In this document: one piece after another, positions 1 to 6,312 of the stretch
How positions within the stretch are numbered: the first letter of the stretch is position 1
Layout: the number at the start of each line of letters is the position of its first letter
From: an uncultured Candidatus Saccharibacteria bacterium
GTDB lineage: Bacteria; Patescibacteriota; Saccharimonadia; Saccharimonadales; Saccharimonadaceae
Length of the DNA stretch: 10,423 bases
Assembly (NCBI GenBank): GCA_938039975.1
Contig: CALHTM010000023.1
Span: 1-10,423 of the forward strand
Direction of reading: 5' to 3'
Program-made: the position numbers and the translations under genes
The notes under the pieces: model-generated
What the model saw: the letters and a program-made list of their open reading frames with translations, nothing else
Told to the model about the DNA's origin: nothing
The model's database searches: none

Positions 1-403
1 TATTGAAGATTTGTGCATTTATCAATTTCTCGACCAAGTTCATCGTTCGCGCCACACCCGTCGCCTCGATAAACACTGGCGCTGGAGAATTCCGGCAAAA
101 GTCCAGCAGCATCCGCGTCAGCGCATGCTTCGACGAACAACAAACACAATCGCCAGCCAGCGTCGTCACCATCTCCGCCAACCCCTCTAGCCGATAACCG
201 TCGACATTTTCATTGGCGTATTCATTTTCAATCACCCGCGCGCCCTTATAGTCACTTTGTTGCAATAAGAATTCCAACACGCTGGTCTTGCCAGCACCTA
301 GCGAGCCGTTCACCAAATAAAGCGGCACCTTGTCAACAACTGCCCGCGCTTCGTCAAACGCCGCATTAACACTAAATTCCAAATCATCATCGCGTTTCGC
401 CAT
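1..403 (-). CDS. COG0523/CobW-family metal GTPase, N-terminal part (runs off the left edge)
   Basis: The complement of 403-2 reads an uninterrupted 134-residue N-terminus with no stop before the window edge. After a 24-residue leader it has LYLVNGSLGAGKT (P-loop GSLGAGKT), then RVIENEYANE, then a CVCC motif in the GDCVCC context and an EATGVA segment. P-loop plus CxCC is the hallmark of COG0523 GTPases (YeiR, YciC, ZNG1 relatives), which insert or deliver metals, often zinc, in the cytosol. It is a clear paralogue of the gene at 4573-5472: both share LYLVNG, LGAGKT, QQS, GARVIENE and the CxCC block, but this copy has an extra N-terminal extension. The ATG follows a TATAAT box by exactly 6 bases, so the mRNA is probably leaderless. 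It diverges from pth over a 44-bp gap. The C-terminal half is not in the window. The family call is firm; the metal is inferred. Confidence 0.88.
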   Translation of the reverse strand, partial: MAKRDDDLEFSVNAAFDEARAVVDKVPLYLVNGSLGAGKTSVLEFLLQQSDYKGARVIENEYANENVDGYRLEGLAEMVTTLAGDCVCCSSKHALTRMLLDFCRNSPAPVFIEATGVARTMNLVEKLINAQIFN

Positions 404-447
404 ACGTCTATTATACGTCATCACAGCCAAGGTGCTATACTAAGGCT
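404..447. promoter_or_regulatory. Back-to-back promoters for the COG0523 gene (-) and pth (+)
   Basis: The 44-bp gap holds two -10 boxes. On the plus strand, TATACT at 436-441 is preceded by TG one base upstream (extended -10) and lies 6 bases before the pth ATG. On the minus strand, TATAAT (complement of 410-415) lies 6 bases before the ATG at 403. Neither has a convincing -35 box. The spacing puts both start sites at or next to the start codons. Confidence 0.6.
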
Positions 448-1008
448 ATGAAAGTCATTCTGGCCCTTGGCAATCCTGGCGAAAAGTACGTTCACACGCG
501 GCATAATGCTGGCTTTTTAGTAATTGACCAATTGGCGGCGGAGCAGGGTGCACAATTTAGCAATAAGCCCAAATTTTTTGCGGATATTGCCGAATTGAAT
601 ATGTCTGGAGAAAAAATTCTCCTCGTCAAGCCGACCACCTATTACAATGAGGTCGGTATCTCTGCGCGGGCGATTTTAGATTTCTATAAATCGACCCTGG
701 ATGACTTACTAATTATTCACGACGATACAGCGCTTGATTTTGGTAAAATCCGCGTCCGTAAAGGCGGCCGCGACGCTGGCAGCAACGGCTTAAAATCACT
801 TCATGCTCACATTGGTTCTGACTTCTGGCATATTCGCATCGGCACCGACAACTTACTGCGCCGGCAAGTCTCAACCGACCGTTTTGTTATGATGAATTTT
901 AATAGCGATGAATTAACTATTTTGAAAAATTGGACTATCCCAACGGCGCAAATAATGATTCATGACTTCTTATCCGATCAAATTTCAGCCATAAGCGTCA
1001 AGCTCTAA
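448..1008 (+). CDS. pth: Peptidyl-tRNA hydrolase (Pth), divergent
   Basis: Cytosolic esterase that recycles peptidyl-tRNA dropped by ribosomes. The 186-residue length is typical. The family opening GNPGEKYVHTRHNAG (residues 8-22) is present with the catalytic His at 19 and Asn 9. Also visible are KPTTYYNEVG (61-70, family consensus KPxTFMNxSG, Asn 67 kept) and IIHDDTALDFGKIR (89-102, active-site Asp). Oddities: the usual GHNG is GSNG (111-114), losing a conserved substrate-contacting His, and the usual RIGIGRP is RIGTDN (130-135). The C-terminal helix is recognisable. No Shine-Dalgarno sequence is possible because the -10 box ends 6 bases before the ATG, which suggests a leaderless message. 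The gene stands alone, divergent from a COG0523 gene and convergent with the DUF475 gene. Confidence 0.93.
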   Translation: MKVILALGNPGEKYVHTRHNAGFLVIDQLAAEQGAQFSNKPKFFADIAELNMSGEKILLVKPTTYYNEVGISARAILDFYKSTLDDLLIIHDDTALDFGKIRVRKGGRDAGSNGLKSLHAHIGSDFWHIRIGTDNLLRRQVSTDRFVMMNFNSDELTILKNWTIPTAQIMIHDFLSDQISAISVKL

Positions 1009-1035
1009 CCCCGACACATCACTACACCACTACGC

Positions 1036-1080
1036 TTGCGACATTAAATCAAATAAATTCTTGTTGCAACAATGTCGCAA
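1036..1080. terminator. Inverted repeat between convergent genes, possible bidirectional terminator
   Basis: TTGCGACATT (1036-1045) and AATGTCGCAA (1071-1080) are perfect 10-base complements around a 25-base loop. The loop itself contains most of the palindrome TTGTTGCAACAA (1061-1072). There is no good T-tract on either side, so termination is only a suggestion. The location, between the pth and DUF475 stop codons, fits a shared 3' end. The right arm carries a near-match to the 15-bp motif described in the findings. The rest of the 114-bp gap shows nothing else. Confidence 0.4.
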
Positions 1081-1122
1081 TAAGTAAACGCTCCCGCCCG
1101 AAAATAAAAATCCAAATACTAA

Positions 1123-2244
1123 TTACCGTCGCTTACGCGGCACAATCTTCGCCGCACCGTGCTTCAGCCGCCGCTCAGCGCTATGTAATTTCGCCGCAGC
1201 TGCTTCTTGCAAATTAATCGCTCGCGCCTCCAGCATACTGCTGCCAACCGCCAAGCTTACAAACAATAGCCCCAAGCCGCCCGTCGCCCATTCCGGCAGC
1301 TCCAGATGAAACAGCTTGGCGATCATCATCATACCCAGCGCCATGATGGCCCAGTGCGCGCCGTTTTCCAGATATTTATATTTGCTGAGCATGCCCGTCC
1401 GCAACAAATACACCGTCAGCGACCGCACCCAAATCGCTCCAGCACCCAGGCCCGCCACGATCAGCAGCACACTGCTGGTGATAGCAAACGCGCCGATGAC
1501 ACCGTCGAAGCTGAAACTGGCGTCCAGTACCTCGAGATAGAGCAGGCTAGCGAATGCCGCCCAGCCGACCTTGACCTTAACTGACTTGGCGTCATCCTCA
1601 TGAAAGAATAAGCCGAACAATTCCAGCCCGATGTGCAGTATAATCCCCAGCACCGACGAGATCAGCACCAGCGCCCGATGCGGCGGCTCAACCGTAAAAT
1701 ACAGCGCCGCCGCCACGCTAAGCATCAAACACACCTTGAAATTCTCAAACCGCCCAGCCCTAGCCAGCCACGGCTCGACATGCCGCATCCAGTGCACGCG
1801 CTTGTTATAATCAATAAAATAACTGAGGCCAATCATAATCAGAAATGCGCCGCCAAAAGCATCAATCATCGGCGAGGCCTCGTGCAAAATATGACCGTAT
1901 TCCGCCGGCTTATTCAGCGCCAAATCAACCACTTCCATAAACCCATGGTCGCTCGCCACCATCACGATGATAATCGGCAGCACAAACCGCACCACGAACA
2001 CCGCCACGAAAATTCCAACCGTCAAGAACACCTTTTGCCAAACCTGGCTCATGCCGGCCAGCACCTTGCTGTTGATCACCGCGTTATCAAAGCTAAAGGT
2101 AACTTCCAGCACCACCAAAATTGCAAACAACCACAGGCCGCTCGCGCCGAAATGTCCGAAAATCAACCCGCCCAACGCCAGCGTCAACAGCACCGAAAAC
2201 CAAAAAATCCGAAATGGGTGATGCGAATGCCAGAGATGTTTCAT
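1123..2244 (-). CDS. DUF475 family (TerC-like) integral membrane protein
   Basis: A 373-residue polytopic membrane protein with about eight or nine hydrophobic segments. It has two internally related acidic motifs: LEVTFSFDNAVINSK (46-60) in the first half and LEVLDASFSFDGVIGAFAIT (237-256) in the second. This duplicated E-x-(S)FD(N/G) arrangement marks DUF475 and the wider TerC/YkoY group, in which intramembrane acidic residues are thought to handle divalent cations such as manganese. The N-terminus is His-rich (HLWHSHHP) and the C-terminus is a basic cytosolic tail ending RKRR. The start is supported by an extended -10 box TGCTATACT whose end lies 8 bases before the ATG. It is divergent from the COG0701 permease across 43 bp. 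Family membership is confident; the transported ion is unknown, although metal-related neighbours make a divalent metal plausible. Confidence 0.85.
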   Translation of the reverse strand: MKHLWHSHHPFRIFWFSVLLTLALGGLIFGHFGASGLWLFAILVVLEVTFSFDNAVINSKVLAGMSQVWQKVFLTVGIFVAVFVVRFVLPIIIVMVASDHGFMEVVDLALNKPAEYGHILHEASPMIDAFGGAFLIMIGLSYFIDYNKRVHWMRHVEPWLARAGRFENFKVCLMLSVAAALYFTVEPPHRALVLISSVLGIILHIGLELFGLFFHEDDAKSVKVKVGWAAFASLLYLEVLDASFSFDGVIGAFAITSSVLLIVAGLGAGAIWVRSLTVYLLRTGMLSKYKYLENGAHWAIMALGMMMIAKLFHLELPEWATGGLGLLFVSLAVGSSMLEARAINLQEAAAAKLHSAERRLKHGAAKIVPRKRR

Positions 2245-2287
2245 AATGATTTAGTATAGCACAAGCTTACTGTTATAATTTATAAGT
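2245..2287. promoter_or_regulatory. Divergent promoters for the DUF475 gene and the permease operon
   Basis: Plus strand: extended -10 TGTTATAAT (TATAAT at 2274-2279), 8 bases before the permease ATG. Minus strand: extended -10 TGCTATACT (TATACT is the complement of 2253-2258), 8 bases before the DUF475 ATG. Both imply 5' leaders of about 0-2 bases. The -35 regions are poor, as expected for extended -10 promoters. No copy of the TGCAA-N5-TTGCA motif lies in this gap. Confidence 0.6.
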
Positions 2288-3337
2288 ATGGCAAAAAAAC
2301 GTGTCAAAAGCTTCGACATAAATAAGCTAATTAACACAGCCAAGATACTTACCGGCTGGATAATTGCGCCAGTATTGATTGTCGTAATATACTTATACAG
2401 CCCCCAGCTTGGACTATGGCTAATCAGCGACAAATCAGACATTTGGTTCAACGAAACTGCAACAATGTTGCAAGACTTCCTAACCATCACGCTAAGCATA
2501 GTCATTGAAGCTTTACCTTTTGTTATCCTCGGAATTATCATTTCATCTTTGATTCGCCGCTTTTTGCCGCCAGCCAAACTCACTAAAATTTTACCGCGCA
2601 ACCCATTTTGGCGCCGATTTACATTATCGCTAGCCGGACTAGCATTACCAGTCTGCGAATGCGGCAACGTACCGGTCGCTCGCAGCTTACTAGCTCGCGG
2701 ATTAAAACCCGCCGACGTCGTCAGCTTTCTATTCGCCGCGCCGATTCTCAATCCCATCACCATTATTGCAACAATGACCGCTTTCAGTTTTCAGCCATAC
2801 ATGGTTTGGTGGCGAATTATTTTTGCATTGATAATCGTCCAACTGACCGCCTTGATCGTCAGCTTCATGGACGAAAATAAAATCGTTCGCCCAGCTTTCA
2901 AAGAGTATTGCCGCGCGCACGAGCACAACTCTAAGTTCAAGGAGATGCTTGGATCCTCGCGCGACGAATTCTGGCAATTATTCACTATGCTAAGTATCGG
3001 CGTTATCATCGCTGCCGCCACTCAAGTTTTCATACCGCGCGCCATCATTAACACTGTCGGTAACGACATCATCTTATCAGTTATCGCCATGATTGGCTTG
3101 AGTTTCGTGGTCTCGATCTGTTCCAGTATCGATGCCTTTTTTGCGTTAGCCTATGCCCGCAGTTTCACAGCAGGCTCGATTCTATCATTTCTATTAGCTG
3201 GTCCGATGATTGATATCAAGCTAATCGTATTGATGCGAACCACTTTCCGTTGGCGATTTATCGCTGTGGTGATGTTAATAATTTTCGCATTGTCGTTCGC
3301 GGCAGGTATAGGAGTAAACTTGCTTTATGCGGGCTAG
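2288..3337 (+). CDS. COG0701 (DUF318/YraQ-YcgR-like) permease
   Basis: A 349-residue membrane protein with about eight transmembrane segments. The diagnostic block is PVCECGNVPVARSLLARGLK (121-140) followed by FLFAAPILNPITI (148-160). The second half carries SICSSIDAF (276-284) and GPMIDIKLIVLM (305-316). Cys123, Glu124, Cys125 and the CSS-x-D segment are the conserved features of COG0701 (PF03773) permeases, some of which export arsenicals; others are linked with metal stress. The next gene, overlapping by 11 bases, encodes the usual TIGR03943 partner, as in the ycgR/ycgQ pair of Bacillus subtilis. The start follows an extended -10 box by 8 bases. A perfect TGCAACA-A-TGTTGCA palindrome lies within the gene at 2458-2472. 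The family is sure; the substrate is unknown, with metal or metal complex inferred from neighbours. Confidence 0.88.
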   Translation: MAKKRVKSFDINKLINTAKILTGWIIAPVLIVVIYLYSPQLGLWLISDKSDIWFNETATMLQDFLTITLSIVIEALPFVILGIIISSLIRRFLPPAKLTKILPRNPFWRRFTLSLAGLALPVCECGNVPVARSLLARGLKPADVVSFLFAAPILNPITIIATMTAFSFQPYMVWWRIIFALIIVQLTALIVSFMDENKIVRPAFKEYCRAHEHNSKFKEMLGSSRDEFWQLFTMLSIGVIIAAATQVFIPRAIINTVGNDIILSVIAMIGLSFVVSICSSIDAFFALAYARSFTAGSILSFLLAGPMIDIKLIVLMRTTFRWRFIAVVMLIIFALSFAAGIGVNLLYAG

Positions 3338-4061
3338 TTTGGCGAAATCATTGGGCGGAATTGCTGCCTGCGGATACGTTTTGCTGCTAGCTTGCCGCGG
3401 TCAGCTCGGTTTCTACATCCATCCGCGCTACCATCTTTTTGCTGCCATTTTGAGCACGATAGGTATCGTTTTCTTAGTTATTGATATAGTGTTGCAATTA
3501 AAGAGCGGAGCATTAACTGCACGCCAACGTTTCAAATTCCACCATATCAAGTTCGCCTCGTGTCTATCTGTCCTAATTTTACTAGCGGGCTATCTGCTGC
3601 CGCCAAAACCGTTATCACCGAGCAGCGTCACTCAAAGAGAAAATTCTATCGCCACCAGCCAAACAAACTATTGCAATATTCCTAAGCCCAAGGAAGGCGA
3701 GACGAGTATATCGATCAACCGCTGGCGATCTGCTTTCAACTCCTGCCAAAAACTATCGTATTTTGACAATACTAGCATAACGATAACTGGTTTCGTCTCG
3801 AGTGGCACACTACAAAACTATGGCTACGATTATTTCGAACTGTCACGCTACGTTATCAGCTGCTGCGCCGCCGATAGCATACCTATGAAAATCTTAGTAG
3901 AAAAAACTCCTGCGAATAGCTACCGCGATGGCACTTGGTTAACCGTCAAAGGGAAGTTGATGCAAAAAATAATTAACGGCAAAGCTGAATACGTCATCAC
4001 CGAGTCTACCGCTACCGCGATATCGCAACCAGAAGACCCTTACGAATTATTTGGTTTATAA
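3327..4061 (+). CDS. TIGR03943/DUF1980 (YcgQ-like) membrane-anchored partner of the COG0701 permease
   Basis: A 244-residue protein with two N-terminal transmembrane helices (about 9-24 and 36-57) and a third at about 76-92, then a long extracytoplasmic or soluble domain. The signature is YFELSRYVISCCAADSIP (169-186), matching the conserved RY-x3-CC-x-AD-x2-P motif of TIGR03943 proteins, followed by a beta-rich module with GTWLTVKGKL (202-211). The two adjacent cysteines suggest metal or redox chemistry, though the function is not established. The ATG lies inside the end of the permease gene (11-base overlap), implying translational coupling; only a distant AGGAG is seen. The 3' end overlaps the convergent operon's last gene by 22 bases. 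The pairing with COG0701 is typical and strengthens both calls. Confidence 0.85.
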   Translation: MRASLAKSLGGIAACGYVLLLACRGQLGFYIHPRYHLFAAILSTIGIVFLVIDIVLQLKSGALTARQRFKFHHIKFASCLSVLILLAGYLLPPKPLSPSSVTQRENSIATSQTNYCNIPKPKEGETSISINRWRSAFNSCQKLSYFDNTSITITGFVSSGTLQNYGYDYFELSRYVISCCAADSIPMKILVEKTPANSYRDGTWLTVKGKLMQKIINGKAEYVITESTATAISQPEDPYELFGL

Positions 4062-4573
4062 TCTTGCCACTTTTTAGCAGCGCCATCTTCCTGGTAATAT
4101 TCATACGCGCGCCAGTTAGATAAGAAGTTTTTATCGCGCTCGATTTCACTTAATAGCGGAAAAATCTCACTGAGCAGCATTTCGTCGGGATATTTTTTGC
4201 TGTCTGTCAGGGGACGTTGCCTGTTACTACACAAATGTGCATTAAGAAATATAAAGCGCTTGGTGCAAATATAGCCCGGCTTAGAACAGTGCAAGCGAAA
4301 ATCGTGCATAGTTCGAATCGGCTGCGTCTCATCCTGGTAGGCTTCAAACTTGTACATCACCCAAACTAGTGGCGTATCAAACGTCATGGTGTCAGACAGT
4401 TGCTGCTGGTCTCGTCGCAAACCGTCAAGTTTAGTTTGTACTTGTTCAACATCGCCATTCTTCAATTTTGCCAATGCCAAACGGCGCTCCGCAGCAGCAA
4501 TCTTTACTGTCAAAGTCTTATACTCATCATACATATCAAGCAGCTTATCAACCGCCACTCTCGCGCCATCCAT
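4040..4573 (-). CDS. Unknown protein with Cys/His cluster, last gene of the metal operon
   Basis: I do not recognise this 177-residue protein. The first 60 or so residues look like a helical hairpin or coiled coil (KLLDMYDEYKTLTVKIAAAE, then AERRLALAKLKNGDVEQVQT). The C-terminal part is globular with many aromatics. Its notable feature is a potential metal-binding cluster, HCSKPGYIC followed about ten residues on by HLC. The ATG at 4573 overlaps the stop of the COG0523 gene as TGATG, and AAGGAG lies 8 bases upstream, so translation is coupled. A GTG three bases earlier is an alternative start. Being third in an operon behind a nicotianamine-synthase-like enzyme and a metallochaperone GTPase suggests a metal-related role, perhaps a client or sensor, but this is only guilt by association. 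No signal peptide or membrane segment is visible. Confidence 0.75.
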   Translation of the reverse strand: MDGARVAVDKLLDMYDEYKTLTVKIAAAERRLALAKLKNGDVEQVQTKLDGLRRDQQQLSDTMTFDTPLVWVMYKFEAYQDETQPIRTMHDFRLHCSKPGYICTKRFIFLNAHLCSNRQRPLTDSKKYPDEMLLSEIFPLLSEIERDKNFLSNWRAYEYYQEDGAAKKWQDYKPNNS

Positions 4574-5472
4574 CACCCCAACTCCTTCATAATTACTGCG
4601 CGCGTAATCTCACGCGCCCGCTCGCCAATGACGACTAATTTTAATGTCTCGTCAGTGCCACCGCGCGTGACCCGTATTTGCTGCGGCGTTGCCTCGATGT
4701 GGTATATTTCGTTACCGCCAGCGACCGCACCTTTCATGCGCCGCAAAGCATATTTATCCCGCAAACTAGCCCAGATCTTCTCAATATTCTCAGAGCTAAT
4801 AGCCAAGCCAGACACATCAATCACACTATAATTTAAGACATTCTCAGCCGCGTTTTCCGCAGGCTCGTGCAGCAGCAAATAATCCAAAATCTGCGACTTG
4901 TCACCAAGCTGGACCAGATCAAATTTCCCGTGATCCATATTCATAACGTTGGTCAACCCTTGTTGCAACAATGTTTCAATTAGCTGCTGGCGGTCTTTTT
5001 CAGCCAGTAAATCCAGCTTGCTGATCAATGCCATGTCCGCTGCCTGAGCCTCCGTTAGCAACGCCTTCGCCAGGCCATCAGTCCTGGCTTCAGCTCCATC
5101 CACAACATACAACGACTGCTTCAAATCATATTGCTCAAAGATATCGCCAGCCAGCAATTTCTCGACCACCCGCAAGGTATTAGCTACGCCAGTCGATTCA
5201 ATGATCACTGGTGCTCGTTCGCTTATTGCAAAATTGTGCAAAATATCAATCAGCTCTTCGCCGCTACTGCAGCAGATACACTCGCCGGCAATTGTTGCCA
5301 CCTCATCAACGCGTTGCGCCAACCTGCAACTATCAATACTTTCCGACGCAAACTCATTCTCAATCACTCGCGCGCCAGCAAACTCAGACTGCTGCACCAA
5401 AAAATCGACCAGCGTGGTTTTGCCAGCACCCAGCGCGCCGTTCACCAAATATAATGCAATCTTATCATTCAT
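4573..5472 (-). CDS. COG0523/CobW-family metallochaperone-type GTPase
   Basis: Complete 299-residue protein. The G domain has P-loop GALGAGKT (12-19), IENEFASE (38-45), CICC in GECICC (63-68), the ESTGVA segment (92-97, Walker B side) and SKLD (151-154, in place of NKxD). The C-terminal half matches the CobW_C layout, with RRMKGAVAGGNEIYHIEATP (244-263) and LVVIGERA (279-286) near the end. These GTPases deliver or insert metal ions, and many are zinc-responsive. There is no His-rich stretch, unlike many zinc chaperones. It starts 2 bases after the stop of the nicotianamine-synthase-like gene, with GAAAGG as a modest ribosome site, and is coupled to the next gene. It is a paralogue of the partial gene at the left edge. 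A near-copy of the recurrent 15-bp motif lies at 4964-4978. Zinc is an inference from the family and the Fur-type neighbour. Confidence 0.9.
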   Translation of the reverse strand: MNDKIALYLVNGALGAGKTTLVDFLVQQSEFAGARVIENEFASESIDSCRLAQRVDEVATIAGECICCSSGEELIDILHNFAISERAPVIIESTGVANTLRVVEKLLAGDIFEQYDLKQSLYVVDGAEARTDGLAKALLTEAQAADMALISKLDLLAEKDRQQLIETLLQQGLTNVMNMDHGKFDLVQLGDKSQILDYLLLHEPAENAAENVLNYSVIDVSGLAISSENIEKIWASLRDKYALRRMKGAVAGGNEIYHIEATPQQIRVTRGGTDETLKLVVIGERAREITRAVIMKELG

Positions 5473-5474
5473 AA

Positions 5475-6242
5475 TTAGCCTTTCTTGTACACATATACTG
5501 AGTTAATGATATCGTCGTCAGGATTATACTCGACCAGCAGCTGCACGCGCTGCAAACTATTCGGGTCAAACGCTGGGTATAACAACGTTTTCGCGCCATG
5601 CGCACCGCGCACAATGATCCGCCCGCCAAGCCGGAGCGCTGGCAAAATATTATCAATAATTTGTTGTTTGACTTCAACCGAATCGCCCGCCAGCCCAGCC
5701 ACATAAATCACGTCGTAAGCATTATCCGGCAAAGCCACCACCGCTCCATCCGCCAACAAACACTCGCCAACCGGCCAAGTAATCGCCCGTGCTAGCTCGC
5801 GCGACTGTGCCAAAGCAGCCGGCGCCACGTCTACCAAATCAACCGCCGCGCCTGTCTGACGCCACAAACACCAAGCGGTCAAAGGCAGGGGACCGCTGCC
5901 GATCATCACCGCGCGGCTACGACTAGTCAAGGACAAACCCGACCCTCCCAACAAGCCAACTTCACGCCGCACTAGCTCGCGGTAATTGTCAATATACCAA
6001 AACTTTTCCAGCTCTTGCTGCGGACAGGCCGAGCTGGCAATTCGCCGCGACCAATACATCTCCATCTCTGATTCTGACAGGGAACAACGCCGCTGCACTT
6101 CGCGGCACACCTCATCATTACACCAATTTGGTAACGCTGTCGCCTGCACAACCGCCGCCACCAAGCCGGAAAAAGCTGCATTGACGTCTGGTGATGGTGC
6201 AAAATCGTGCAAATTCATCACTGTTTTAATTGCTATATCCAT
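5475..6242 (-). CDS. Nicotianamine-synthase-like protein
   Basis: A 255-residue protein with the landmarks of nicotianamine synthase (PF03059; plant NAS, archaeal NAS, bacterial CntL). There is an N-terminal helical region with YIDNYRELVRREV (83-95), a Rossmann-like motif VMIGSGPLPLTAWCL (112-126), DVIYVAGLAG (177-186), the NAS-typical VRGAHGAKTLLYPAFDP (211-227), and a C-terminal DDDIINSVYV (242-251) resembling plant NAS DEVINSVI. The family transfers aminobutyrate groups from S-adenosylmethionine to build metal chelators: nicotianamine, or staphylopine-type precursors when an amino-acid acceptor such as histidine is used. The product here cannot be told from sequence. It is first in a three-gene operon with a COG0523 GTPase and divergent from a Fur-family regulator across a palindrome, so metal-responsive synthesis is likely. 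No opine dehydrogenase or histidine racemase is in the window. The annotated ATG has no close ribosome site (see the overlapping leader ORF). Confidence 0.87.
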   Translation of the reverse strand: MDIAIKTVMNLHDFAPSPDVNAAFSGLVAAVVQATALPNWCNDEVCREVQRRCSLSESEMEMYWSRRIASSACPQQELEKFWYIDNYRELVRREVGLLGGSGLSLTSRSRAVMIGSGPLPLTAWCLWRQTGAAVDLVDVAPAALAQSRELARAITWPVGECLLADGAVVALPDNAYDVIYVAGLAGDSVEVKQQIIDNILPALRLGGRIIVRGAHGAKTLLYPAFDPNSLQRVQLLVEYNPDDDIINSVYVYKKG

Positions 6243-6252
6243 AGCTTTTCAT
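6226..6252 (-). CDS. Possible 8-codon leader ORF overlapping the synthase start
   Basis: Reading the complement from 6252 gives Met-Lys-Ser-Tyr-Gly-Tyr-Ser-Asn-stop. Its ATG lies 9 bases behind the only good Shine-Dalgarno in the gap (GGAGGG, complement of 6262-6267), whereas the synthase ATG at 6242 is 19 bases away and in another frame. The leader stops 14 bases inside the synthase gene, so termination-reinitiation coupling is possible. It may equally be chance or a sign that the real synthase start differs. Confidence 0.3.
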   Translation of the reverse strand: MKSYGYSN

Positions 6253-6270
6253 AATGCCAAACCCTCCGAA

Positions 6271-6293
6271 TTATTGCAAATTTGTTGCAATAA
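6271..6293. promoter_or_regulatory. Perfect 9-5-9 palindrome: likely Fur-family operator for both divergent genes
   Basis: TTATTGCAA (6271-6279) and TTGCAATAA (6285-6293) are perfect inverted repeats around ATTTG. It lies in the 70-bp gap between the synthase operon (-) and the regulator (+). For the regulator it spans from the -35 (TTGCAA at 6274-6279) to just before the -10 TATACT (6298-6303), the classic place for repression. For the minus strand it overlaps a possible extended -10 (TGCAATAAT). A third TTGCAA sits at 6303-6308. Binding by the adjacent Fur-type protein is inferred from position and symmetry. Confidence 0.7.
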
Positions 6294-6312
6294 GTTGTAT
6301 ACTTGCAATATC

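Noticed and set aside
1633..2259. Long plus-strand open frame opposite the DUF475 gene (208 codons)
   Set aside because: His/Gln/Arg-rich low-complexity product, antisense to a gene with clear family motifs; a frame shadow.
4571..4578. Alternative genetic code with UGA read as glycine, as in some other CPR lineages
   Set aside because: The GTPase ends at a TGA at its expected length with a Shine-Dalgarno and a coupled start directly there, so UGA is a stop.
5475..6242. Generic SAM-dependent methyltransferase as the label for the synthase-like gene
   Set aside because: The glycine motif alone would allow it, but GSGPLPLT, AHGAKTLLYP and INSV together are specific to nicotianamine synthases.
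5986..6312. Upstream extension of the regulator reading frame
   Set aside because: It runs antisense through the synthase gene and the operator; the Fur family start matches the ATG at 6313, right after the -10 box.
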